DNA of 64,000 nucleotides. It comes from Voacanga thouarsii (Eukaryota > Streptophyta > Magnoliopsida > Gentianales > Apocynaceae). Below are positions 14,071 to 23,326 of the stretch, one piece after another. The notes under the pieces were generated by a model that saw nothing but the letters and a program-made list of their open reading frames with translations, was not told the origin of the DNA and made no database searches. The position numbers and the translations under genes were made by a program. The stretch lies in NCBI GenBank assembly GCA_026120185.1, contig JANUWF010001635.1, positions 248,001-312,000 of the forward strand. Reading direction: 5' to 3'. The first letter of the stretch is position 1, and each line of letters begins with the position of its first letter.

Positions 14071-15645
14071 TGTTTGTATTTTTCACTCAGAGAGTTTGGC
14101 CATTAACAGCCAGTGAGATGGTCATGGACGTTCCAATTTCACCATTTTTATTGGACACTAATATGTAAATTGACTAGGTCCCAAGTCCTTTTTTTACTTT
14201 TCATTTCTTTGTGTTTTACTGTGGTTTATATATATATATATATATATATGATGTTAAGATAAGTTTGGAAAAAGAATTAATGTAATCCACGATGAAATCA
14301 ATATCTGCTTATATGTTGAACGAGCAATAAGTTCACATAAATCAATGTTCTTTCATTCTTTATATAGTATTTTTTTTTTTTGGTTTAAATTCTAAGGATT
14401 AGGTCGGATTAATTACAATATAGCTATTCCAGTTAAAGTATTATACTAGTAATTATAAAAAATTTCATTCGCCTCATACCCTAATAGGTTCATTAGAATG
14501 GATCTATGATAATTTGTGTAGTAATTTTACGACTCAAATAAAAAAAAGTAAAAATATAACATACAAAAAAATAGCCACGTGTAAAAAAATATTTTAGTAG
14601 AACGCGTCATTTTGATGTTCATATAATTATGTGTAATAATCGTGTGAAAAATTTATGAAATCATGTGAATTTATTCAAATTACTACGTAAGTTCCGTACC
14701 ACAACTTGCACAGTCCCGAATCCTATTAGAACATATCCAATTAGCTCAATGGAGCCCAACTAGCATACTCCCTTCATCCTAATTAAGAGTATGCTTAGAT
14801 TGAGAAAAAAGAAGAGGGAGAGGAGGGGAAGGAAGTAGGTCAATCAAGAAATGTGAGGAGACTAATAATAATTTTTAATATTTTATTAAACATAGAGAGA
14901 AAAAAATGAAAGGTTAAATATAGTGTTTGGAGAAAGAAAAGAAAAGATATTATATAATATGAGATTTATATTTTTGTCCTATAATTTCATGTAATAATAT
15001 TAAATACATTATTTATTAAGAATATTTTAATTCGTTTACTAAAAGTTCGTTAAATGAGATTTCCCCCCTCTCTCTCGCCGCTTAATCTTGAATGGAAATA
15101 AGGTTGTAGTTTTTATACTGAATCTAATATCTCCGTTCCCCTTCTATCATTCTCTTTTCTTTTATAAAAAATTAATCTAAATACCTAAATTTCCTCTCCT
15201 CTCCTCTCTATTTATTTCTCTCAATAAAACATGCCATAATAGTCACCTTTAAAGATTAAGGTGTAAGTGGGCAATAATTTATAAAATTGGATTGAAATGA
15301 GTTTTAATAAAAAAATATATATTAAATGTGTAGGGTATAGTATGACTCAAAGAGAAAGAATATGATGTGTTGTGGTATATAACAGTTCTTACGAAACAAA
15401 AATATAGAAAATAATAATATATTTGAATTAAAGTGAAATTTTAGTTCAAAATGAAATTAGGAAAAATGCCTTCCATGTATTAAGAAAATTATTGGATAAT
15501 AATTATTTTTAAATAAAAATTTGAATTATCTTTCATAAGATGAGTAAAATTTGTTACTAATATAGTAATTTCCCTTTCCATTTAATATAGTAAATAATGC
15601 CAAGATTAAAAATAATAGAATTAACACTTCCTTGATTTCCTAAGA
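14071..15645. other. Intergenic region upstream of DCL, with a (TA)n tract
   Basis: The first 100-200 bp should hold the DCL 5' UTR and promoter (minus strand), but no TATA box is assigned. A (TA)n run lies at about 14227-14250. Around 14765-15250 there are purine-rich (agaagagggagaggagg) and pyrimidine-rich (tcctctcctctcctctc) blocks that partly pair as an inverted repeat, perhaps an old MITE. No coding region was recognised. Confidence 0.5.
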
Positions 15646-15654
15646 TAACTAATA

Positions 15655-15774
15655 GGCAAATTGTCAAATATAGTCCCTCAACTCTTTTTTTTTTGTAACA
15701 TCGGTCCCATTTCTTTATTTTCAACTTATTAGCTCCCCTATCTATGTTTTTTGAAGAAAAAAAATTGGTCTCTC
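15655..15774. repeat. Left terminal inverted repeat of the Pack-MULE, outer part
   Basis: This is the outer piece of the left TIR, cut at 15774 by element A and continuing at 21179. It contains 'tatagtccctcaactc', 'ttattttcaacttattag' and 'ttggtctctc', each of which pairs with the right TIR (31492-31779). Confidence 0.75.
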
Positions 15775-16113
15775 TGTTATAAATTTAGGGTAGTGTTAGA
15801 ATAAAATCTTCACATTACACACTAATAAAACTCTAACTATTTTGCACAAGAATTTCTCTCTTTCTCTTCTCTCACAATTTTCTCTAATCTTTCTTTCACA
15901 AAATAATGGTGTATTACAAGTTTAGAGAATAGCTCTATTTATAGAGCTCTAATTAGTGGAATACATCATGGCATACATCATCTTTCACTAATCTCAATTA
16001 GTGGTGTCTCCACTAAATGGTGGACATCCATAAAAATCTTCTCTAATTATTCACATAAATCCATAGTTAGTGGAGCCTCCACTAATTAATAAAGATTCCA
16101 ATAATTCATAACA
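15775..16113 (-). repeat. 3' LTR of element A
   Basis: It begins TGTTATAAATTTAGGG and ends ATTCATAACA, so it has TG...CA ends. The family TATA box TATAAATAG (read on minus) and the repeated CCACTAAT/ATTAGTGG words are present. Next to it at 16114-16130 is the purine tract, read on minus as CCAAGGGG. Confidence 0.9.
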
Positions 16114-16156
16114 CTGCCCCTTGGATGTCCATCCATTACATAAAGAATATGCCTCG

Positions 16157-18409
16157 TTAAAACCTTACTAGATAAAAACCCAGTGGGAAAAAAAATCTAG
16201 TGCATGAAAAAGAGTACACTATTCTATATGTCTGTTTATTACTCCCCCTGATGAGATGATTCCTTTTAAACCGACGCATATCGATTTTATATCTCAATTT
16301 TTCAAATGTTGCAGTCGGTAAAGTCTTCGTGAAAATATCTGCGAGGTTGTCACATGACCGAATTTGTAGCACATCAATTTCACATTTCTTCTGGAGTTCA
16401 TGAGTAAAGAAGAATTTTGGTGAAATATATTTTGTCCGATTTCCTTTAATATATCCTCCTCGTAATTGAGCTATGCAAGCTGCATTGTCTTCATAAAGAG
16501 GAGTTGGAATATCTTTGATTGATGATAATCCACAACTTTCTCGGATATAATGAATCATGGATCTTAGCCATACACATTCTCGACTTGCTTCATGAATGGC
16601 TATAATTTCAGCATGATTTGAAAAAGTAGTTGCTATAGATTGTTTCGTAGAACGCCATGATATAGCAATATTTCCACATGTAAATAGATAGCCCGTTTGA
16701 GAACGTGCTTTATGTGGATCAGATAAATAACCAGCATCTGCATAACCTATCAATGTTGGACTGGTTTTATTTGAATAAAATAATCCGAGATCAATTGTAC
16801 CTTGGAGATATCGAATGACTTGTTTAATTCCATTCCAATGTCGTAGTGTTGGTGAAGAACTAAATCTTGCTAATAAATTGACAGCAAAAGCAATATCATG
16901 TCGTGTATTATTAGCAAGATACATCAATGCACCAATTGCACTGAGATATGGTACTTCAGGACCAAGGAGTTCTTCATCATTTTCTTGAGGTCGAAAATGA
17001 TCTTTATCCACATTTAATGATCGGACGATCATTGGAATACTCAATGGATGTGCTTTGTCCATGTAAAATCTTTTTAGCACTTTTGTTGTATATGTTGATT
17101 GATGAATAAATGTTTCACTCTCCATATGTTCAATTTGTAAACCAAGGCAAAATTTAGTTTTACCAAAATCCTTGATTTCGAATTCTCTTTTTAAATAATC
17201 AATTGTTTCTTGGAGTTCTTCAGGAGTTCCAATAAGATTAATATCATCAACATATATAGCTAATATCACAAATTTAGAACCAGATTTCTTAATAAAAACA
17301 CATGGACATACCTGGTCATTTTTAAATCCCGCTTGTAATAAATATTCACTAAGACGTGTGAACCACATGCGCCCAGATTGCTTCAGGCCATATAATGATT
17401 TCTGCAACTTGATGGAGTAATTTTCACGAGGATAATGTTTATATGCTTCAGGCATATGAAATCCTTCGGAGATTTTCATGTAAACATCATTTTCTAAATT
17501 CCCATACAAGTAAGCAGTGACAATATCTAATAGGCACATATCTATCTTTTCATGTACTGCCAAACTGATAAGATATCGGAGTGTAATAGCATCAACAATA
17601 GGAGAATAAGTATCATCATAATCAATACCTGGTCTTTGTGAAAAACTTGGGCTACTAATCGCGCTTTATATCAAACGATTTCACTCTTTTCATTGCGCTT
17701 TCGCACAAATATCCATTTGTAGCCAACCGGTTTTACACCTTTTGGTGTTCGGACTGCAGGTCCGAAGACTTTACGTTTTGTTAGTGCATTTAACTCCGAT
17801 TGAATCGCATCTTTCCATTGCAGCCAATCTTTTCTATGCCGACATTCATCAACTGATATTGGTTCAGGATCATCATTATCCTGTGTAACATCAAGAGATA
17901 TATTGTATGCAAATATATTATCAATAACAGCTTCTATCCGATTCCAACTTCTACCGGAAGTGGTATAATTGATAGAAATTTCGGTGTTACTTTCATCAAC
18001 TTCGGTTCTTTGTCATCGGTTCTCTCTTGGTCTTTATCATTCTTTTCTTCAATATGATCTTCTGGATCATTTAATCCTCTTTTCTTTCGAGGATTTTTAT
18101 CTTTAGAACCAAGAGGTCGGCCACGCTTCTGGCGTATTTTTGACTCAGCAGCTATAGGTATAATATTTTATTCTGCTGGAACTTCAATTCGAATAGGAGC
18201 ATTTATAGCTAGAATATGCGATTTTGTAATTCTTCCAGAGTCAACAAAAGCATCTGTCATTTGATTTGCAATGCTTTGCAAATGAATTATCTTTTGAACT
18301 TCAAGTTCACATGCGCTTGTGCGCGGATCAAGATAATTTAATGATGTTGTGCAAGCAAGATCCTTTTTATGCTGTTTTGGTTCTCCCCCTAATTTAGGGA
18401 ATAATGATT
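16157..18409 (-). pseudogene. Element A pol remnant: reverse transcriptase and RNase H
   Basis: A continuous frame of 468 codons (17563 to 16157) covers most of the copia RT and the RNase H. The catalytic box YVDD is at residues 104-107 of this frame, with LYGLKQSGRMW before it. The RNase H words GYADAGYLSD, SWRSTKQS, YEDNAACIAQL and CDNLADIFTKTLP follow. Upstream, to 18409, the pol sequence continues (FPKLGGEP, NYLDPRTSACE) but is broken near 17650, where one base is missing relative to element B. It stops abruptly at the junction with the RKD segment. Protease and integrase are absent. Comparison with B shows that the cut lies just 3' of the integrase core. Confidence 0.85.
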
Positions 18410-18582
18410 TCACAAGAGAATAAGAAAATAAATATAAGAAAATGATGACAAGTAGGAAATGCCAAGAAAAATATCTCCTTTTTTTTTTTACTCTTCCCGG
18501 TACCGACTTTTTCTCTTCCTCTCTTGTCTTTTCTTCTCCTCCGACCCTCTACCTACCATCTACATCTTCTTCTTCCTCATAC

Positions 18583-18584
<2 letters not shown>

Positions 18585-18630
<46 letters not shown>
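18585..18630. repeat. (AT)n microsatellite upstream of the RKD start codon
   Basis: About 46 bp of uninterrupted AT dinucleotides end 63 bp before the RKD ATG. It lies within the captured segment and so travelled with the gene or expanded later. Confidence 0.95.
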
Positions 18631-18634
<4 letters not shown>

Positions 18635-18693
18635 CGATATATCTCGATCATCGATCATTAGTAAACATCAAAAACAAAAATCACAAAGCAGAT

Positions 18694-20092
18694 ATGGAGA
18701 CTCGTAATTCATTTGAGATATGGTCAAATTTTGACTCGGTTTCTGCAGCAGATTTTGATGTATTTTCCTTTCCAAACCAATCGCTTCTGCCTAATTCGAA
18801 CACAGAAGATTTTGATATATTTTCCTTTCCAAACCAACCGCTTCTGCCTAATTCGAACGCAGAAGATTTTGATATGTTTTCCTTTCCAAACCAACCGCTT
18901 CCTCCTAATTTTAGGTGAGATACCTTAGAGGGCTTCCATTTGTTTTTAGTGTGCTTGATAATGAAATTAAACTCTCTTTTGGTTTGTTTTTTATATAAAT
19001 CAGTGGAAGTTTTGAACATACTGCTTTGGACCAAGTTGATCTGCCCATACAAGAGACTACTTTTGATACTATTCGTCTTGATGCTATTCCTTTGAATGAG
19101 GATATGCTTGTGCATGATCCTTTCTACTCTCTAATGGATTTTGAACAAAGTCAGAATATGATTCCAGGTTATTATACATTTAAACATGGATTTTGAATGG
19201 TATTACCTTTACTGATATTATTTTTTTTTCTAGGAGAAATAATGAGTGGTCTTGGCAACGAAGTTGGAGTAAGTACTCATGAAATGCATAATATCGAAGT
19301 TCAAGATATTATTGCAGACAAAATTCCTGGGGAAAAGAAGATGATTAAGAGGCAGAGAGAGAAGAAGGGCAATAACTCTCAGACACTATCAAGAGAAACA
19401 ATTTCACAGTACTTTTACCTACCAATTAAGAGCGCAGCAAAAGAACTGAATATTGGCATAACCCGTCTCAAGAAAAGATGTAGGGAGTTAGGAATTCGTC
19501 GATGGCCTCACAGGAAGTTGGTGAGCTTGGAGACCATAATCAAGAATGTTCAGATTCTCTCTCATACATACTTATAATTTGCAAGTATGAAACTATGAAA
19601 GATTTATAAATAAATAACCAATGATATCACTTCGATTTACAGGGGATGCAAAATAAAGAATAAGGAGGACATATGGCTGAGAAGAAGTTGAAAGAAGCCA
19701 TTGCGATACTGGAATGTGAAAAACAGTTGGTGGAAGAAAGTCCTAATACGCAGTTAGAAGACCAAACACAGAAATTGAGACAAGCATGCTTCAAGGCCAA
19801 ATATAATAAGAAATTTAATTATAATAAACTTAAGGGGATTATAAAATCCCAAGACTCATTTCGCAGTAATTTTACGGCTAATTCTGCTGCTAGTCTCGAT
19901 GCTGGCTCAAAGGAGAAAGAAAATGAGGAGGATGCCGAAAAAGAGGAGCTGAAGTTCATAATTACTAATTGTTTGTCTTCCTCTAATGTAAATATTGAAA
20001 AAGAACAATTACAAACCTTCATCTTAAATTTGTCAGCTCAATTACAAAAGAGCAACTATAAGCATGTATCCTCAAGTTCATATGAACACTAA
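18694..20092 (+). pseudogene. RKD: RKD family RWP-RK transcription factor, carried in element A, with two lesions
   Basis: The four exons are inferred as 18694-18914, 19004-19167, 19234-19553 and 19643-20092. They total 1155 nt (385 codons) with consistent phases, so a 384-aa ancestor is well supported. Residues 20-74 are three copies of a 19-residue unit built on DFDxFSFPNQ. Exon 3 carries the RWP-RK core: SRETISQYFYLPIKSAAKEL, TRLKKRCRELGIRRWPHRKL, then IKNVQ. Exon 4 carries the RKD coiled-coil region (AEKKLKEAIAILE, LRQACFKAKYNKKF). RKD proteins are nuclear DNA-binding regulators of egg-cell and embryo programmes. Two lesions are seen. The exon 3 donor position reads CAG|AT instead of CAG|GT, so read-through ends at a TAA at 19575-19577. 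Exon 4 has an in-frame TAA at 19661-19663. A truncated protein keeping the RWP-RK domain is still possible. Confidence 0.83.
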
Positions 20093-20099
20093 TGATATG

Positions 20100-20105
20100 A
20101 ATAAA
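20100..20105 (+). terminator. Poly(A) signal of the captured RKD gene
   Basis: AATAAA lies 8 bp after the RKD stop codon and 44 bp before the junction back into element A. It suggests that the captured unit includes the gene's natural 3' end. Confidence 0.5.
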
Positions 20106-20149
20106 ATATGTGATGCTTATTATTAATGGAAATATCTTTTTCATTTATT

Positions 20150-20720
20150 ATCTTTTCTGTTCCACTTTAGGTGGGCCAGTATTTCTCTGTAATAAGGGAA
20201 ATATCAAGTGTGTCCATGACCATAACCACGGCCACTGCCACAACTACGACTATAACGATGGCTTCTGCTGGAGCCAACAACATTCACTTCTGGGAGTGCT
20301 GTTGAGCCAGTTCATCTGGCTTCATGATTTCTCAATAATAACTCATGTTAAATCTGTCAATTTTGGATACCCTTTTTCTCGATATTGTTACTGCAGGACA
20401 ATATTCGAGGAATGAAAAGTGGAGAATGTCTTCTCCAATATAACTTCATCAGTAACTTTTTCTCCGCAAAATTTTTAACTAAGATGTAGTTTTATACATC
20501 ACGGAGTTCACGGTTTTACAATCTTGCAACTTCAGGTGCAACCATTCATACCGTGCAGTGGGTAGTACGACCATCTTCAGGTAGTTAAATCTTTCTTTTT
20601 ATCCACATGACATATGGATCTCTTTTTTTTTTAGCATTTAGATGCATTTCTATATGACATATAATTTTTTTTTCCAGAAATATCAAGGGCTACAAATTCG
20701 AATTTAGCGAGGTTAGCCAT
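20150..20720 (-). pseudogene. Element A gag remnant
   Basis: The start codon lies at 20718-20720, and the first residues are MANLAKFEFVALDIS. Aligned to element B, about 115 bp are missing near 20630-20640, and there are further small indels and frameshifts. The sequence ends at the RKD junction before the zinc knuckle. No functional Gag can be made. Confidence 0.75.
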
Positions 20721-20734
20721 AGAGATCAATAAAT

Positions 20735-20745
20735 GCGTACCTGTC
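20735..20745 (-). promoter_or_regulatory. 5' splice-donor motif in the element A leader
   Basis: Read on minus, the leader just before the gag start has GAAGACAG|GTACGC, with the cut between 20741 and 20740. This is a good plant donor. The matching element C sequence is joined exactly here to the pol ATG. Confidence 0.55.
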
Positions 20746-20819
20746 TTCTGGCTTTAATAACGGCAGAGACTCGTGCTGTCTTCTGGCTTTAATAACGGTA
20801 GAGACTCGTGCTGATAACG

Positions 20820-21173
20820 TGTTATAAAATTAGAGTAGTGTTAGAATAAAATCTTCACACTACACACTAATAAAACTCTAACTATTTTGCATAAGAATTT
20901 CTCTCTTTCTCTTCTCTCACAATTTTCTCTAATCTTTCTTTCACTAATCTTTCTTTCACAAAATAATGGTGTATTACAAGCTTAGAGAATAGCTCTATTT
21001 ATAGAGCTCTAATTAGTGGAATACATCATGTCATACATCATCTTCTACTAATCTCAATTAGTGGTGTCTCCACTAAATGGTGGACATCCATAAAAATTTT
21101 CTCTAATTATTCACATAAATTCATAATTAGTGGAGCCTCCACTAATTAATAAAGATTCCAATAATTCATAATA
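20820..21173 (-). repeat. 5' LTR of element A
   Basis: On minus it runs from TATTATGAATTATTGG (the usual TGTTATG mutated) to ATTTTATAACA. The TATA box TATAAATAG lies at 20995-21003 (minus). The leader after it reads CGTTATCAGCACGAG, which partly resembles an initiator-tRNA-Met primer site. Confidence 0.88.
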
Positions 21174-21178
21174 CTCTC

Positions 21179-21540
21179 TTCTTCTTTTTTTTTTTTTTTT
21201 TTGACAAATGTAGTCCTTCCGATCAATTTTTTGCCAGTCAACAGTAGGTCAAAAAACTCAACTATGACTTTGATTTTTTTTTTTAAAGGCAATTTGGTCG
21301 TTTTACTGTACACAGCTGAAAAAAATAAAAGACAAATTGTCAAGTTTAGTCCCTGAGCTTTATATTTTTGTTAATATTGGTCTTTCTTCCTTATTTTTAA
21401 TTTTTTAAGTCTCTTATCTTTTTTATTTTAGTAAATATAGTCTTTTCGATCAATTTCTAGCCAATCAATCGTCGGTTAAATGATCAACTTTGACATTGAC
21501 TATAAGGGCAAATATGTCATTTTACTGTTCACAAAAAGAT
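21179..21540. repeat. Left terminal inverted repeat of the Pack-MULE, inner part
   Basis: This continues the left TIR after element A. It contains 'gtagtccttccgatcaattt', 'aggcaatttggtcg' and a second related unit ('aatatagtcttttcgatcaa', 'ttttactgttcac'). Both units pair with the right TIR on the other strand. Confidence 0.75.
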
Positions 21541-21699
21541 ACAAAAGTTTCAAGCCACATATCCATTTGGTCGTCAAGCCACGTATCCATTTTCTATTTA
21601 CTACTGCAATAATTTATTCCAAAAAAAGAAATCACTTTGATTCTTCTTTTTCGAAGGAGATAAAAACCGTAGCTTTGCTCTCTTCTTCTTGATGCAACA

Positions 21700-22645
21700 A
21701 TGGCGCCTGAAAACTCTAATCCTAATCGATCGTCAATGTCTCCTTAAGTCATTGATTCTAATTACGAACCTACCCTTCCCCAGTCCTCTTCTTCTCGGTC
21801 CAATATGTATCCAACTGTTGACATGAAAGATCTTGTCGAGAACCTCTTCCCGGACAGCCATCCAGATTCCCCTCCAGCGCTTTCTGCGCCTCCCGAGTCT
21901 GCAGAAGAAGTTCTTCTTACTCTTCCCAGTGCCTTCCTCCACTTGATCGATAAATAGCACTCTGTTAAGCTCGCTATAGGGGATTTACTCATCCTTCATC
22001 TTTGTCATGGTGAAAACACTGTCGCCGTCCTCGCCCGTGTTGCCAAAAAGACCCAATGGCCTTTGACAAAGGATTTGGCAGCCGTTAAACTCGATCATTC
22101 GCATTATTTTTTTACATTCGGTACTTCGAAAGATTCGGATTCGGATTCAAGTGACGACGAAGATGAAAAAACAAAACAGAAGCAAAAACAGAAGGGGTCA
22201 GAAAATGATTCACAGGATGTGTTGAACTACGGTTTGACAATAGCGTCGAAGGGTCAGGAAGGTTTGTTGAAGGAGTTAGATAACATTTTGGAAAGTTACT
22301 ATAGCTTTCAAGTTCATAGAGTGGAGGAAAAAGCAGTGGCAGCATTGGCGGGGCTGTGGCCAGTGAGCTGTCCCCAGCGGATTTAGAGGTGGAGAAGAAG
22401 GAGATTTTAGAGGAGCGGTGCGCAGCCTATTGGACTACCCTTGTGCCCAACGTGGAGGGGTACAGAGGGACATCACCAAGGATGATAGCCATGGGTTCAG
22501 GGCAATTAATAATGGGAATTTTGTGGTGTGGAGATGTTACAGTGGATATGTTGCAATGGGGGAATGAGATACTACAGAAGATGATGAATGACAACAGGTA
22601 CTAAGGTTGAGGTTGATCCTCAGACCATGAAAAGGATAAAAATGT
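21700..22645 (+). pseudogene. ERD7-like senescence/dehydration protein fragment inside the Pack-MULE
   Basis: The ATG at 21700 is followed by frames matching the ERD7 (Early-Responsive to Dehydration 7) family. The visible words are EEVLLTLPSAFLHLIDK, NTVAVLARV, KTQWPLTKDLAAVKLDHSHY, LNYGLTIASKGQEGLLKELD, AAYWTTLVPNVE, GSGQLIMGILWCGDVTVD and EVDPQTMKRIK. ERD7 proteins bind lipids through a senescence domain and respond to drought and cold. In-frame stops occur early (after MSP, and after HLIDK), and frameshifts fall near 22350 and 22600. The match ends near 22645, so most of the senescence domain is missing. No intron was seen in the copied part. It is bounded by the TIRs, so it is best read as a captured gene fragment. 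Confidence 0.8.
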
Positions 22646-22712
22646 TCGTCCTTTAGCTTTCAAATTGGCATTTCTGTTCGTTTTTTCCTTTGTCTTTTCC
22701 TTACTTATAGCT

Positions 22713-22743
<31 letters not shown>

Positions 22744-22747
<4 letters not shown>

Positions 22748-23110
22748 CGTTATAAATATCTTAAAATTATTGGAAGCTCCATTAATTAGTGGAGGCTCCA
22801 CTAATTATAGATTTATGTAAATTATTAGAAAAGATTTTTATGGATGTCTACCATTTAGTGGAGACACCACTAATTAAGATTAGTGGAAGATAATGTATGC
22901 CATAATGTATTCCACTAATTAGAGCTCTATAAATAGAGTTATTCTCTAAGCTTGTAATACACCATTATTTTTGTAAAAGAAAGATTAGTGAAAGAAAGAT
23001 TAGAGAAAATTGTGAGAGAAAAGAAAGAGATAAATTCTTGTGCAAAGAATAGTTAGAGTTTTATTAGTGTGTAGTGTGTAGATTTTATTCTAACACTACC
23101 CAAATTGTAT

Positions 23111-23114
<4 letters not shown>
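22744..23114 (+). mobile_element. Solo LTR of the A/B/C copia family
   Basis: It matches the family LTR over almost its full length, from TGTGCGTTATAAATATC to ACTACCCAAATTGTATAACA, in plus orientation. TATAAATAG lies at 22928-22936. There is no internal region. It sits between (AT)n tracts, and ATATA on both sides could be the 5-bp duplication, though the repeat makes this uncertain. Confidence 0.85.
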
Positions 23115-23144
<30 letters not shown>

Positions 23145-23148
<4 letters not shown>

Positions 23149-23321
23149 GAACAGTAAATGATCAAATTGTCTTTCAAAAAAATCAAATTTGGAGTTGACG
23201 TTTTTTACCAACTGATGACTGGCCAAAAATTGATCGAAATGACTACAATTGCAAAAAAAAAAAATTAAAAAAAAAGAAAAAGGGACCAATGTTTAAAAAA
23301 AAAAAAAAATAGATAGGGGGC
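23145..23321. repeat. Right terminal inverted repeat of the Pack-MULE, inner part
   Basis: This is the inverted counterpart of 21179-21540: 'gtgaacagtaaatgatcaaa', 'ccaaaaattgatcgaaat', 'agggaccaatgtttaaaa'. It is interrupted after 23326 by element E and resumes at 31492. Confidence 0.75.
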
Positions 23322-23326
23322 CTAAT

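Larger units (their letters stand above)
18410..20149 (+). other. Captured host segment containing a complete RKD gene, antisense to element A
   Basis: Homology with element B stops at 18409/18410 (after 'ggaataatgatt') and resumes at about 20150 ('atcttttct'). Between them is host-type sequence: about 284 bp upstream of the RKD ATG, four exons, three introns and 57 bp after the stop, including AATAAA. The segment is almost the same length as the 1709 bp of B it replaces. Because the gene is antisense to the element, its introns would not be recognised in the element's RNA, so they could survive retrotransposition. Confidence 0.85.
15775..21173 (-). mobile_element. Copia LTR retrotransposon A, non-autonomous, carrying an RKD gene
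   Basis: Two LTRs (15775-16113 and 20820-21173) bound the element, with perfect 5-bp target duplications CTCTC at 15770-15774 and 21174-21178. Element sense is minus. Read in that sense it has the 5' LTR, leader, a deleted gag remnant, then a foreign RKD gene on the opposite strand, then the 3' part of pol (RT and RNase H), a purine tract and the 3' LTR. Compared with sister element B, the zinc knuckle, protease and integrase (B 57458-59166, about 1.7 kb) are replaced by about 1.74 kb of RKD DNA. The LTRs differ by roughly a dozen substitutions plus one 15-16 bp indel, so the insertion is not recent. Movement would need proteins supplied in trans. Confidence 0.9.

Noticed and set aside
18442..18707. 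Frames with Tyr-Ile repeats before the RKD start
   Set aside because: They translate the (AT)n microsatellite. The same applies at 22601-22801, 23053-23289 and 37344-37612.
18681..19115. 144-codon minus-strand frame over RKD exons 1-2
   Set aside because: It is the antisense shadow of the DFDxFSFPNQ repeats; the plus-strand exons have consistent splicing and homology.
19510..19520. Splice donor at TTG|GTGAGC inside RKD exon 3
   Set aside because: A good-looking donor, but using it would remove the coding for SLETIIKNVQ that continues the conserved RWP-RK region, and exon phases fit the KNVQ boundary better.
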